Below are positions 9,485-19,847 of a DNA stretch of 64,000 bases, one piece after another. The stretch's first letter is position 1. Each line of letters starts with the position of its first letter. The stretch is from Paramyrothecium sp. XJ0827 (Eukaryota > Ascomycota > Sordariomycetes > Hypocreales > Stachybotryaceae). The position numbers were made by a program, and so were the translations under genes. The notes under the pieces are model-generated. The model ran no database searches and was not told the DNA's origin. It was given only the letters and a program-made list of their open reading frames with translations. The stretch covers positions 3,286,001 to 3,350,000 of the forward strand of contig JAJFPB010000006.1 in the NCBI GenBank assembly GCA_020881915.1, in the 5' to 3' direction.

Positions 9485-12400
9485 ATGGACTTTGGCGAGG
9501 TCCTCCATCTTTTCGGAGGGTCAATATTTCCCGAGGAGTGTCGTGGCGATTTCCACCAAATCGAGAGGAACATTCGGAGAATCGAGAGCGCAGGCTCTCC
9601 CACCCTGGAAGATAGGGTGCGAACATGTCTGCTCCGAGGCGTCTTCGAAATGTTGCGCGGAAACTATCGAAAGAGTCAAGCATTCCTGAACAATGCTCAC
9701 CAATACGAAGGCGAGGTCGACATCAGATGGAAGGCTCGGCTTGACCTTTACGATCGACTCAACCTATGTTCCAAACTGACACCTCCCCAAATCCGTTTCC
9801 GTTCCAATCTGGGGGGATCTGCGTCAACGATCCATGAGTGTGAGCTCGATGCCCGAAAGACCCTCGGTACATCTGTCCCACTAGATACAGTAACCTCCAT
9901 TGACGGCATGTGTGAGAGCCAGATCATCCAAGCCCTGCGGCCGACGTACATTGCAAGCTGGGTATCGGCCTGTCTCCACCCGCAGTCTGCCTCAGCAGGA
10001 TTGAAAGCGACCGCCGAAAAGCAAAAGGGGGTTCTTGGGAGCACGCCACCGCCGGTTATGTTCAAAATGATAGAAATGGCTCAATTCTCAGCCGTTCTGG
10101 GCTACTTCACGCGACTGAAGTGTGAAATTGACCCTAAGAACACTCTGCTGCCACCCACGGCCGCTTTTGCAGCGGCACAGGCCAACATACATGAACAAGA
10201 TTTGATCAGTCAAGCTGTACTTCAGATCGTCCTTGGCGACAGGAGTATCTCACCCCCTTTCACGAGCCCTTTGGCCCTCAACTTGGTCATACAGGGTTCG
10301 CTACTAGGCTGGGAGAATGAAGAGTGGGATAAAGCCGAACCGTCGTTTGCGCTCGAACAAAATCACGAGGCAACCGCACATACGCTGCTGCTTTAGAGTA
10401 CATCCGAAATGTGGCGGCTCCACGGATACGGGGCGCTGTGTCTTTCCGCCGAGCCTGCATCCTGCACATGAGTGCCGTTCAAGCATTGGGGAGAGGAGAC
10501 CAGAAGCGCGCCGATGCGCTGTTTTCTGAGGCTGCTGCAAACTTTTACTCGGCTGAAGATGACTTTGTCTTGGACGAAGCTCACTTGCAAATGATAGCCT
10601 GTCATAAGCTGTTACTCGACATCAGTCGCGGTGAACACTACCTTCTTGAGGACAGAGCCGCGGAGATTGGGTTATGGGGCTTGTCATCTGAGAATACGGC
10701 GCTCGCCCAGTTTCTTGGCACTATGATGATGAGGTATGCAAGGAGGGTTTTCCTCGATCAGTCACGCGTTGATCTCGCCCAGGTGGGTATCAATTGTGCG
10801 CGCGCTTGCTTTCGGTCTTTGAAGGACTCCGTTTTTGTTTTGCAGTCCGGGCTTGCAGACGCTCAGTTAAAACACCAATCCGGCAACTTTGTGGCTGCAC
10901 AGGTTGCGATTGACACTATCCGTGCAGAGACCACGGCCCTGGATTATCTTCGGACTCTCGCATCGAAGAGCACGGAGAACGAACACGTCTTGGGCCTCCC
11001 TATTGTCAACCTGTTCACCGGGCTCAACCGTATAGTCTCAAATGTGTACAGCTCGGCCAACGACGCCAACGCAATCCTTGGCTGGCGTAGAGAATATCGA
11101 CGCCTCAAAGCGGAGCTGAAAGTAGGTCGAATTCTTGCGCGCCAGCAAATCTCACAGTCAAGCATGGCAGAGTCAGGGGAACACCTCCGTGACACCTCCG
11201 GTCACCTGGTAGACGCAGAAGAGCTGTTCAATGAAACCGAGGCAGCGTCTGATCTTGCTGATATACACAACGATTATATGGCGCAAGGTTATGCAGCACT
11301 GGATGAGGCTGATATCGACCGATATCACAAATGCCTGGAGGACTCTCTGATTGAGAGTGAAAAGATTGACCGAGCAAGAGACATCCGGTTGACACACAAT
11401 ATTGTGGCCTACGTCGCGCTTGGTAACTTCGACAACGCCCGTGAACTTGTCAATGGTGCGATTGATGCCACTTTTGGTGGCTGTGCAAAGAGCCTGGTCA
11501 CTTCAGAGCTACGGAATGTCCACATTGAGGGGATTGCAATTAGCAATGGAGTCAAAATCGACATTAATGCATCTGAACGGGCCATATCACTGTGCTATCT
11601 GTCACATGACTGGGAAAGAGGCCTCAAGGTGCTTTCGGGGGTTGAAAAAGCCTTCCCAGACTTGCTCTCTGTAGCGCATCCGGGCCTCGAGCGGACGGAG
11701 TGGAAGTTGGGGACCTACATCGCCAGTATATGGGAACATAATGGCGAGGCCTACAAAGCATTCTCGTGGTACATGTGGTCCTTGCGGTCCCTGCAAACAC
11801 AAAGAACGCGCGTTGAGGATCCTGATGCAAGACGGGGTATGGGCTGGTCTATCCACAACTCCAATCTCTTCGCCGGACTTATGCGACTGTCGCTAGCCTT
11901 TTGGGGACGCCGAGATTCAAACCCGGCACCCGAACCTCCGCAACACTGGGGCTTGGTGGCTGCTAACTGGCTTTATCAGGCGTTTGTGTTCATGGAAGAC
12001 TCCTCTGCCCGGACACTTCTAGAGCTTATCATTACCCACGACTCAGCCACAGTTGACAATCTGGAGAACTGGTCGGCCAGGTCATACCGACGTCGACAAG
12101 TTGACGACCTCAAGTCAGTGCAAAGGATTCAGAAAGAACGTGTGCTCGACGCCGAGAAAGCAGTCGCAATCGTCAAGAAAACCCCAAAAGCCGCCGCTGA
12201 CTCAACGCATCTGAAAGAAAGGAATCGAAGGTTGAAAGCTCTCCAAAGAGAGACCGACGAACTGACACGCCTTAGCAAAGACCTTGAGAAATGCCAGCTA
12301 GAACTTGAGCAAGATAGTAACGAACCTTACCGACAGCTCTCTGAGGCATCCAGTGCACTTCTGGCAGCAACACAATACCAGATTGACACGACCGCGCTGT

Positions 12401-13593
12401 TTGCCGCGATAACCCCCGATGCAGCCGTGGTTGAGATCAATACTTCTCGAGGTGGCCTTATTGTGCTCGGAATCACCAGGAAAGGCATCGAGGTTGCCCA
12501 TCAAGACCCTATCAACGAGATCGAACTACGAAAACTTGTTTTCCCTTACATTCACGCTTTACGGAACAATGAATTAAAGCGGGAGAACGCAGAGCTTGCT
12601 GCTAATCTCTCCTCGATCTCAGACACCATCCTCAACCCGTTGCATGATCTTTTGGATCGTGTCGAGCACGTAATCTTCGTCCCATCTTCTATATTCGCAT
12701 CCTTCCCGTTCAGCTGCCTCCTTTACAAAGACTCACCCCTCATCCTTCACAAGGCTGTATCCCAGGTCCCTAGCCTCGGCGTGCTAGAGCGACTCGTCAA
12801 AGCAAATGAGAGAAGACGGACACCCGAGGCGACATCACCAGTCAAACCCAAGGTGTTCGCGCTCGTCCACCCCCACAGGGCCTCCGAGCAACGGCCCTCG
12901 GTTGTCTATGGTGCCCTCAACTTGTACCGCCTGTTAGGAACCCCTCCATATGTTCCATCGGCCGTGGATGAAGACAAATTCGCGGCCGAATACCGCGAGG
13001 CGGCAATCGTACACATTGGCACGCATGGACACCAGTCGGCACTGTCACCATGGCAGTCATACCTGTCGTTGGCAAAGCGCTTCAGAGTGATGGAGCTAGC
13101 CAAGCTAAACACACACGCGGCTCTAGTGGTCTTCTGCGCGTGCCTCTCCGGACTGGGCAAGGTGACCAACGGCAACGACGTGCTTGGTTTCTCTCATGCA
13201 GTGCTGCAATCGGGCGCCCAGGTATACATGGGAGCGCTATGGAAGGTGAGCGAGCTCGAGACACTGCTTTTGATGAATCTGTTCTACAAGAAGCTGGCGG
13301 ATGCGAATGAGAAGGGAGTGCCCACAGACTCCATCGCCAAGGCGTGGCAGCACGCCCAGGTTACGATATTACGCATGAATAGACAAACGGCTATACAGCT
13401 ACTGCAGGAAGCGCTGGAGGACTGGGAGTACGCCGAAAACAATGGCGTGAACCCTGTCGGCTTCGTGCCGAATGGAAAAGCGTGGTTGGAGCACCAGATT
13501 AAGACTCTAAACTGGGACGACGAGCATTTCAAGAACCCATACTATTGGGCATCGTTCTCACTGATTGGGAACAGCTCGCTCAATTTGCGTTAG
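9485..13593 (+). CDS. TPR-CHAT caspase-like protease, apparent frameshift near 10.3-10.4 kb
   Basis: The ATG at 9485 (CGCCATGG) opens a 303-codon frame ending at TAG 10394-10396. The coding signal continues in another frame from about 10333 to the stop at 13593. Together this gives a protein of about 1,370 residues. The N-terminal two thirds is helical and repeat-like, with Ala/Leu-rich segments of TPR type. A charged coiled region lies around 12130-12320. The C-terminal third is a CHAT domain (12340-13593), the caspase-like fold also found in separase. The catalytic His is in VHIGTHGHQ (about 13009-13035) and the Cys in FCACLSGLG (about 13135-13160). Both are present. Such proteins act as regulated proteases, and the head-to-head gasdermin-like gene is a plausible substrate. 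The frame change needs a one-base loss, or a poor intron 10296-10396 with a GTTCGC donor. Domain calls are firm; substrate is inferred. Confidence 0.85.
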
Positions 13594-14132
13594 GGCTGGA
13601 CCGGAAGACGTTGTTATGGTGCCACAGAGGAGAGGTGATGTCCAAGCAAGCGTCGTCGGCATGGCTAAGAAGCCCAGGAATGAATTTGGGCGGGCCAGAG
13701 GTGCTCTTGTCAAACTTACTTCAAGTAAACACCACCTCTTACCACCATGGATATGCAAATTCGCTGAATGGTTCTGTGGTGGTTAGTTACAGTCTATATG
13801 AAAGAAAATTCTAAAATGGCAAGCCTACTGACTGATTCACAGATCGATGTGGCCGTCACCGAGAACCATGTCGAACCAGGCTTTGAGGGGGCTGTCGTCA
13901 ACAAAATAAGTTCCCCCCAAAACTGGTCGACGGATCGGTTTGATCGGACTTGGAAGGTATAATGGGTGACTACTACACAAACTCAAGTTTCAGCTGCTTG
14001 TGGACTTAGGGTACAAACATCGGATAAAATGCATTCTTACAGATACTCTTATTAACGCAGCCCTGAGCATATTATCTCATTTGACTTCCAAAAAATAATA
14101 ATAAATATTTATAGGGTTTTTTTAATCACACC

Positions 14133-14200
14133 TTTTTTTTTTAAAAAAAAAAAAAAATTTAAAAAAAATTTAAAAAAAAAATTTCTTTTTTAATAAAAAG
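14133..14200. repeat. T/A homopolymer tract
   Basis: A run of 10 T is followed by 15 A and then alternating A and T runs, almost free of G and C for about 68 bases. The T and A runs are complementary and could fold back. It may be a matrix-type or terminator-like AT tract, or a relic of an inserted retroposon tail. Length in the assembly may be imprecise. Confidence 0.8.
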
Positions 14201-14643
14201 TTATCAGCAGCCCCAGTACCATTATCTATATCGTTCAGTGTAGGCTGAGGACTCCCACCTCATATGTTTCCTTGAGATGGGCCGACTGCCCAGCCGTAGA
14301 CATTGAGCCTGATGTTCTCCAGGATCCCTGATCGCCTGACCGGGATGCTAAATCGTCAGCCCTACACACTCAGACGTAGAAATCGGATTAATTAGCTAAC
14401 AACAGACAGTGGGCTCCACTATCGGGGGTCCATCAAAGCCTGAATCCATCTCACCACATCACGGCAGGTCTTAGTGTGGAGACACAGAGCCCTGCATTCG
14501 GTTCAGCTATGGACAGCTCTTAGACTGCAGTCAGGTGAGGGTTTGTGTCGGAATGAAGAGCTTACCGCAGCTGGCTGCTGACTGCAGCCTTACGAGAATA
14601 CGTTATGGAGACGCCATGAGGTGACCTAGTTGAAGGCACCAAG

Positions 14644-14650
14644 TATAAAA
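14644..14650 (+). promoter_or_regulatory. TATA box of small secreted protein gene
   Basis: TATAAAA lies 100 bases before the ATG at 14750. A C-rich leader follows (CATCCTCTCATCATCAC). Position and sequence fit a fungal TATA element. Confidence 0.55.
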
Positions 14651-14749
14651 TGATAGCTTTCTCACAATCAATTCGGGTATGACAACACATCCTCTCATCA
14701 TCACTTTTACCGAAAAGCCTTTCTAAGAATCTTCGTTCATTCTGTCAAG

Positions 14750-15121
14750 ATGCTCAAGTCTGCCATTATCTCCATTATTGCACTGGCCATGCCAGTTGTG
14801 TGCCAGGTTACCGAACCATCCGCTGTGCAATTCTCAACCACATCGCATATTTGGTGTGCAACGGGAAAAAAGGATTATTACATTTCAGACGGCGCTTGCT
14901 CTAGTCTTCCTGGAAAGTGGCTCGCCGTCAATGGAATCACGCGAACATGCCGTGGTAAGTAAATTAACTTTTCCCGTGAGTATGTGGAGTTTTCTCACAT
15001 CTCCTCAGTATTCATCTACAAGAACAACGACTGCACTGGGGAGGAAATGCAGGTATATGCGCACACTGGCAGATGCTATGACATTGACGACTATTATTCC
15101 ATCAAAGCATTTTGCCACTAG
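14750..15121 (+). CDS. Small cysteine-rich secreted protein
   Basis: Two exons, 14750-14954 and 15009-15121, with a GTAAGT..CTCAG intron of 54 bases, give 105 residues. A hydrophobic signal peptide (MLKSAIISIIALAMPVVCQV) is followed by a mature part of about 85 residues with six Cys (in HIWCATG, GACSS, TRTCR, NNDCTG, GRCYD and the terminal FCH), enough for three disulfides. I recognise no named family. Such proteins are often effectors, antimicrobial or cell-wall factors in fungi, but function here is unknown. It has its own TATA box and stands alone between two gene-poor stretches. Confidence 0.75.
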
Positions 15122-16938
15122 GTCAAGCATTTTGGAAATGATGGAGGTGGGTGATTACCATAGAACCGATTTAAGGAATGCAGAGACGAATAAGACCATT
15201 TGACCGCCTTGCAATTCTTCAATATGATCTTCTTCCCGAATGTGACTAATAGCTTTCTATAAACTCTGGGTCGTAGAGCAAGTAGAGACAAATATCCCTA
15301 CCATCGATGTACCCACGATGCTTACTCACGCGATATTGAAGCGATATTGTGCTGTGTATTGAATAATATAAATATTCAAAATGTAATTACTATGTTTTCC
15401 GCTTTGCTAGACAAAGATTTGGAATAACGAGCTGTTCGCATTTTTTTTTTAGATAGGGATGATTATACAAGGTCCTCACCTGATAATTCTGCACATCCTT
15501 ATTAATGCAGTGTGTCTAGTAATTTCATAATTTACTGCTTCATCTAAAGCTGAAATCTAGTCTACGTCAGCAGTTAGATGATACTGTAAGCTTTCAGCCC
15601 CGACCCATATCTTCAAACGGCTATTCTACAAGAACAAAACCTTCTAATCACCAGGTCGTATTCGTTTTCTCCATTTTTATATACATAGGCTTTATCTTGC
15701 CAGCTCTCCTTAAAATCACTGTCTCTGAACATCGGCACGCGGTTGAAGGGGCTGGTATAAGCGATATTAAAGCGTGGTTTTAAACGAAGCTTTTTTAAAT
15801 GCAGACATAAGATTCGACGCCTTTTCGCTATAGTGGGCCTGGGACAAAAGTCGAGCCGTTCGTCAATCCTTGTCCATAGTACGAGAATTCCTGGCGAGTT
15901 CTCGTTAAATCCCCCTTACCGAGGACCCTCCTCGTTCCGGAGATCCTCCTTCTGATTGGAAACTATTGCTATTCAGGGGTCCGTTGCTTTTTCCCTCATT
16001 TATCCCTACATCCTGAACGTGTCCCTCAGCAGTGGGGCATGTTAACGCTCAACATTGTTCTCCAACAACCCTTTATATACGACTGGCAGGGTATATGTTT
16101 ATCAATTAGATTGGAAGCGTGCTCCGGGTGTGATTTACCCGATTCTGGCTCAGACTCGACAATGGTCATGCATTGGGTCAGAAGCCGGCTAATGAGTTCG
16201 GGTTCGGTTAAAATTTCAGGACGCATTCGCTGCTGCGTTTGGTAGCATGGAATCGCCTCTTTGTTAAAGATCTCCATCGCTTCCATATAAGGCTGTAACT
16301 AGTGGATGATCTCGATCGTCTGCTTGGGAGTACCTAGTCTTAGATCTTGGCTAAGTGCTGGCTAGAAATAACACCACGGAATTTTAAACCTATTCAATTC
16401 TAAAATCGCCAATATGGCTGGTATACCTAGCCGAATGTAACGTGTCATACAGAATCCACCTTCCCAGGCTCATCCTGGATAGTCAGCGTGATCGGACTCC
16501 ACAGTAATCGCCACCGCATGAGCTGAACCATGTTATGTTGGGGCACACGAAATACTAATGATTTGCTGATATCCAGGGCCTAGAACCTGGTAACTGAAGA
16601 TATCATTACGTATATCTAACATGTGGAAATTAGAAATGGATGTGACTAAGAGTCTCGATTTTAGAATCTCCACTAGCAGAAGTAGCACATGTGAGGTAGG
16701 TATAACTTAGCATACCACTTGGTCAGTGAGTACGGAATGATTCTTCAAAAAACGGCTCATAATTAGCTCACGTATCCTTGTGACTCTGCATCGTATAGTG
16801 TCACTCTAAATATCACGTTGCGAAATGGGCTGACTGATTCGCTGTAGAGATTAAGCCTGACGTTGTTGAAAAGTTTTAGAGTAGTAGAAATTACTATACA
16901 TCTTTCCCGATTGCTTTAATCTAGTTACATTCCTAAGG
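15122..16938. other. Gene-poor spacer
   Basis: No complete gene recognised. A minus-strand ORF at 16026-16286 (86 codons) is charged and Met/Gln/Glu-rich without motifs. Composition is AT-leaning with frequent stops in all frames. It could be an eroded transposable element, but I see no paired terminal repeats. Confidence 0.4.
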
Positions 16939-18708
16939 CTAGAGCTTATAGCCTCCCAAGCAAAGCCTTTGGAAGGTTTGGTTCTTATCATACTTCTTTG
17001 AAACCTGCCTGAGCTTCTGGTAATCCGCCTTTCCGTAGCTCTTCATCACATCCACGTGCTCGGCAGCGTTGTTTGCCCACTGGTTTGGCATCAAAGCGTC
17101 CAATTTGCGCGCCATCTTTGCAAGTTTTGCCATGAAAGCATCGTCCATTTTAACGGCTGCAGCATCATCGGCGGGATTGTCCCAGTTCGTCCTCAGGTCA
17201 ATCGCTATCCTGCGGTCAGCATGCATCGCTGAAAGCTCAAGGTGCGGCATGTCGGCTGCACTGAGGAGCATCACTTACAGTTTTGGTTTACTTCTTTCCA
17301 ACCGCCAGCAACACCTCCCTTTCGGTTGGTTTCACGGACAACATGTGGCGTTATTGGGTTCCAAGACACTCCGAGAGTATGGCCCGCGATTGTGCTAGAG
17401 TTGTAGTGCTCAAAGAGCAGTCCAGCCATCTCAGTGTAGAGCTCCTTGCTAGCCTTGACTATGAGGTTCGCACGATTAATGCTGGGGTGCGAAAATTAGC
17501 TAATTGTTGGTGGGCGATGAACAAGCAACTTACCGTTTAGTATAGACCTCCATGAAGATGGGTGTCAGGTCCTGAGTTGACGATTCGGCAAGAGTCTTCC
17601 GCGACGCGTCTACTGAAATTGGCCCAATATCATAGAGGGGCTTGAGTGCAGATGGATGGCATCCAGAGAAGTTCATTTTGTCTGTAAATGGCGCGAGGTG
17701 AACCGAGGAATAATTGAAGCCTGGAATGATCATCTCCTCGTATGGAACGTCAATATGAGGCTCTTCAAGCAGCACGCCGGCTTGCATGTCGTAGAGGGTC
17801 TCAGCAACGTCCTTGACTTGGCTTGGGTCATAGGAAAACCTGCCAGACCAGATTCCATTTGAAAGAGGAAAAGTATTCATATCAAACCGCGTCACAATAC
17901 CAAAGTTGTTAATACCGCCTTTGAGCGCCCACCAGAGGTCTGCATTCGATGTCGCGTTGGCATTAACGATTTTGCCACCAGCCAAAACGATTTCGAAGTT
18001 GATCACATCAGCGGAAGAAAATCCGCGGCTGCTGAGAAAGTTGGACATGCCATCTGCAGAATTTCAAGTCAGCGCCTCGCGAGTTACTCGTTTGTGTAGG
18101 AACCATGCCAAGGGAGCACACACTTCCTGTCAGTAAGCCTGGCACGCCAACCACGGCAAGCGTTCCTCCAGTAACAGCAACACCATCACGCTCCAGTGTT
18201 TCAAAGACGTTTCCCCAAGCGGTACCACCACCAAGGCTGGCAACTTCCTTCGAAGCAGTGAGGGTGATTTCATCCATTCTCTCCATGGAAAAGAGGACGC
18301 TATCTTCAATACCAGACATTCCAGGATGTGGAGTATGTCCTCGCCCACGAACAGCAAATGGTCTGTTGAAGTATTCCATGATTTTTCACCCCGGTAGCCA
18401 CTTGTTTGGCGGATTCTGGGACAAAGATGACGGACGCATTGAGACGGGCTCGAGAACCGCTAGACAACAGGTTAGCCTTGAACGGTAAAAGGTCAAACGT
18501 AGTGGTAAAAGGTTTACAAGTTGATGTCAAGCGAGGTTGAGTATTCGGAAGTTTCTGGGAGAAAAACGTTGGACGGGTAAAGTGCACTCAGCAGTTCTTC
18601 CGTAAAGTTGAAACTTCCTAGTCCGCGTTCGTAGGCTTGCTGCGCTTGCTGTTGCGCCAAACCTAGTTTGAGCATGAAGCTCATCATCCGATCTTTTTCG
18701 AACCTCAT
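16939..18708 (-). CDS. FAD-linked oxidoreductase (PCMH plus BBE type), one-base frameshift
   Basis: Five exons: 18708-18518, 18459-18124, 18053-17534, 17481-17303 and 17255-16939. They close to about 513 residues only if one base is removed from the A-run at 18382-18386 (minus strand GTGAAAAATCATGG). The first four join phases are consistent and introns 1 and 2 have clear branch sites. The FAD-binding PCMH domain shows RLNASVIFVPESA, then AVRGRGHTPHPGMSG, a GGGTAWG segment and NADLWWALKGGINNFGIVT. The C-terminus has the NPADDAA region and ends in a BBE-like segment. These flavoenzymes oxidise alcohols or cyclise metabolites, usually secreted or vesicular. I see no clear signal peptide. The last intron (17302-17256, GTTGGA donor) is the least certain. 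If the frameshift is real, the gene is dead. Confidence 0.8.
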
Positions 18709-18831
18709 TGTTGAAGAAGTGGCCACTTGTATCTCTGTCAAACAGCGTTGGGCTCTCTGCCTAATGGGAACGAAGATGGGAGAAGGATGCTCTGGAACAG
18801 AACCTGCACAACATTCTTGGAGAACTTGCCT

Positions 18832-18840
18832 TTATATCCC
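18832..18840 (-). promoter_or_regulatory. TATA-like box of FAD oxidoreductase gene
   Basis: On the minus strand GGGATATAAA lies about 125 bases before the ATG at 18708, the usual distance for fungal TATA elements. Confidence 0.4.
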
Positions 18841-18896
18841 ATCTCAATCTCACAGTACGGCTTGGGATTCTGCAAAATGCGTCTTGCTATACGGAG

Positions 18897-18917
18897 CCGG
18901 AGTCTCGGGGCCCGGAG
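18897..18917 (-). promoter_or_regulatory. Paired CCGGAG sites, possible Zn2Cys6 binding
   Basis: CCGGAG occurs at 18897-18902 and 18912-18917, about 190-210 bases upstream of the FAD oxidoreductase start. The same hexamer recurs in the monooxygenase promoter (30461-30502) and, in complement form, between the ABC transporter and the regulator. CGG-containing sites are the usual targets of Zn2Cys6 proteins. Binding is inferred only. Confidence 0.35.
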
Positions 18918-19847
18918 TACCCAAGTCCGCTGTCCCGAGCTCCAGACAAATAGCAGTCAAGGTTTCGGGGAGGAGCCGCCCCAAGGCGCGAACTCCCCAA
19001 TGATCACACTGACACGTCCCACCCCCTTGACACATCAGTCTAATCAGTCCGCGATCTTTCATTTAGGATTTCTGACTATAGCCCGACAAGCACAACACTA
19101 GCCACTCCTTGATAGCAAAGCTCGGAAATTGGACGATGCGATCGACCAGAGATTCATGCATCTCCACCCTCAATCCCGGCGACACGCCCACATGGCTATC
19201 GCGGAACCCGATAGAACCCAGGGAGCGGCACATGAATCTCTTGTGCCAAGAGTACCAGGGTGTATACGCGGCAGATGTGCCTACCACTCGCTTTTGCTTT
19301 CAACATATCTCGTCCTGTATGTGTACTCGAATTGCATCCGCCTGACGGTGCGTCGATTCGAAATACGGTCAACTTTCGTAACTTCTCACATGAATTCAGT
19401 AGTCATGGACCGGTGAACCTGGAACTGAACGCTGTGCCAAATTCACCTGATGCTCCGAGGTGTCGTGACATAGTTGCAAGAGCTCAAGGTTCACAGCTGT
19501 CATGCAAGGGAGCGCGGAGATTAAATTAACCTCCTGAGATTAAACGGTCTGGAATTTTGAAGCGGAGAACCCAATCGTTTGTTATTACTCCCGAATCTTG
19601 TGAGTGTACCGCGAGTGAAGAGCTATAGCCTCGTACCACGGGTGCCCCCTTCACTGTCTGTATGTACATCAAATGGCTCCATAATTACTATGTAAAATGA
19701 AACTATATGTAAACATAATCAAAAATACAAAACGAAAAGAGAAGATGTCTATCAGTCTTATTATAAAGATGAACCCATATGGTGGAAAATGAATCATACC
19801 AATTAGAAGTGAATAAGTCTCCAACCTCAGAGAGAGCTCTGGAGATT
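18918..19847. other. Spacer between FAD oxidoreductase and ABC transporter
   Basis: No gene recognised. It contains the promoter side of the oxidoreductase and the 3' flank of the ABC transporter gene. Confidence 0.45.

Larger units (their letters stand above)
13594..14749. other. Spacer with A/T homopolymer tract
   Basis: No gene recognised. It holds the 3' flank of the CHAT gene, a strong A/T tract at 14133-14200, and the promoter of the small secreted protein gene at its right end. Confidence 0.5.

Noticed and set aside
14133..14200. A/T tract considered as a retrotransposon poly-A end
   Set aside because: No element body, target duplication or reverse-transcriptase fragment was seen next to it.
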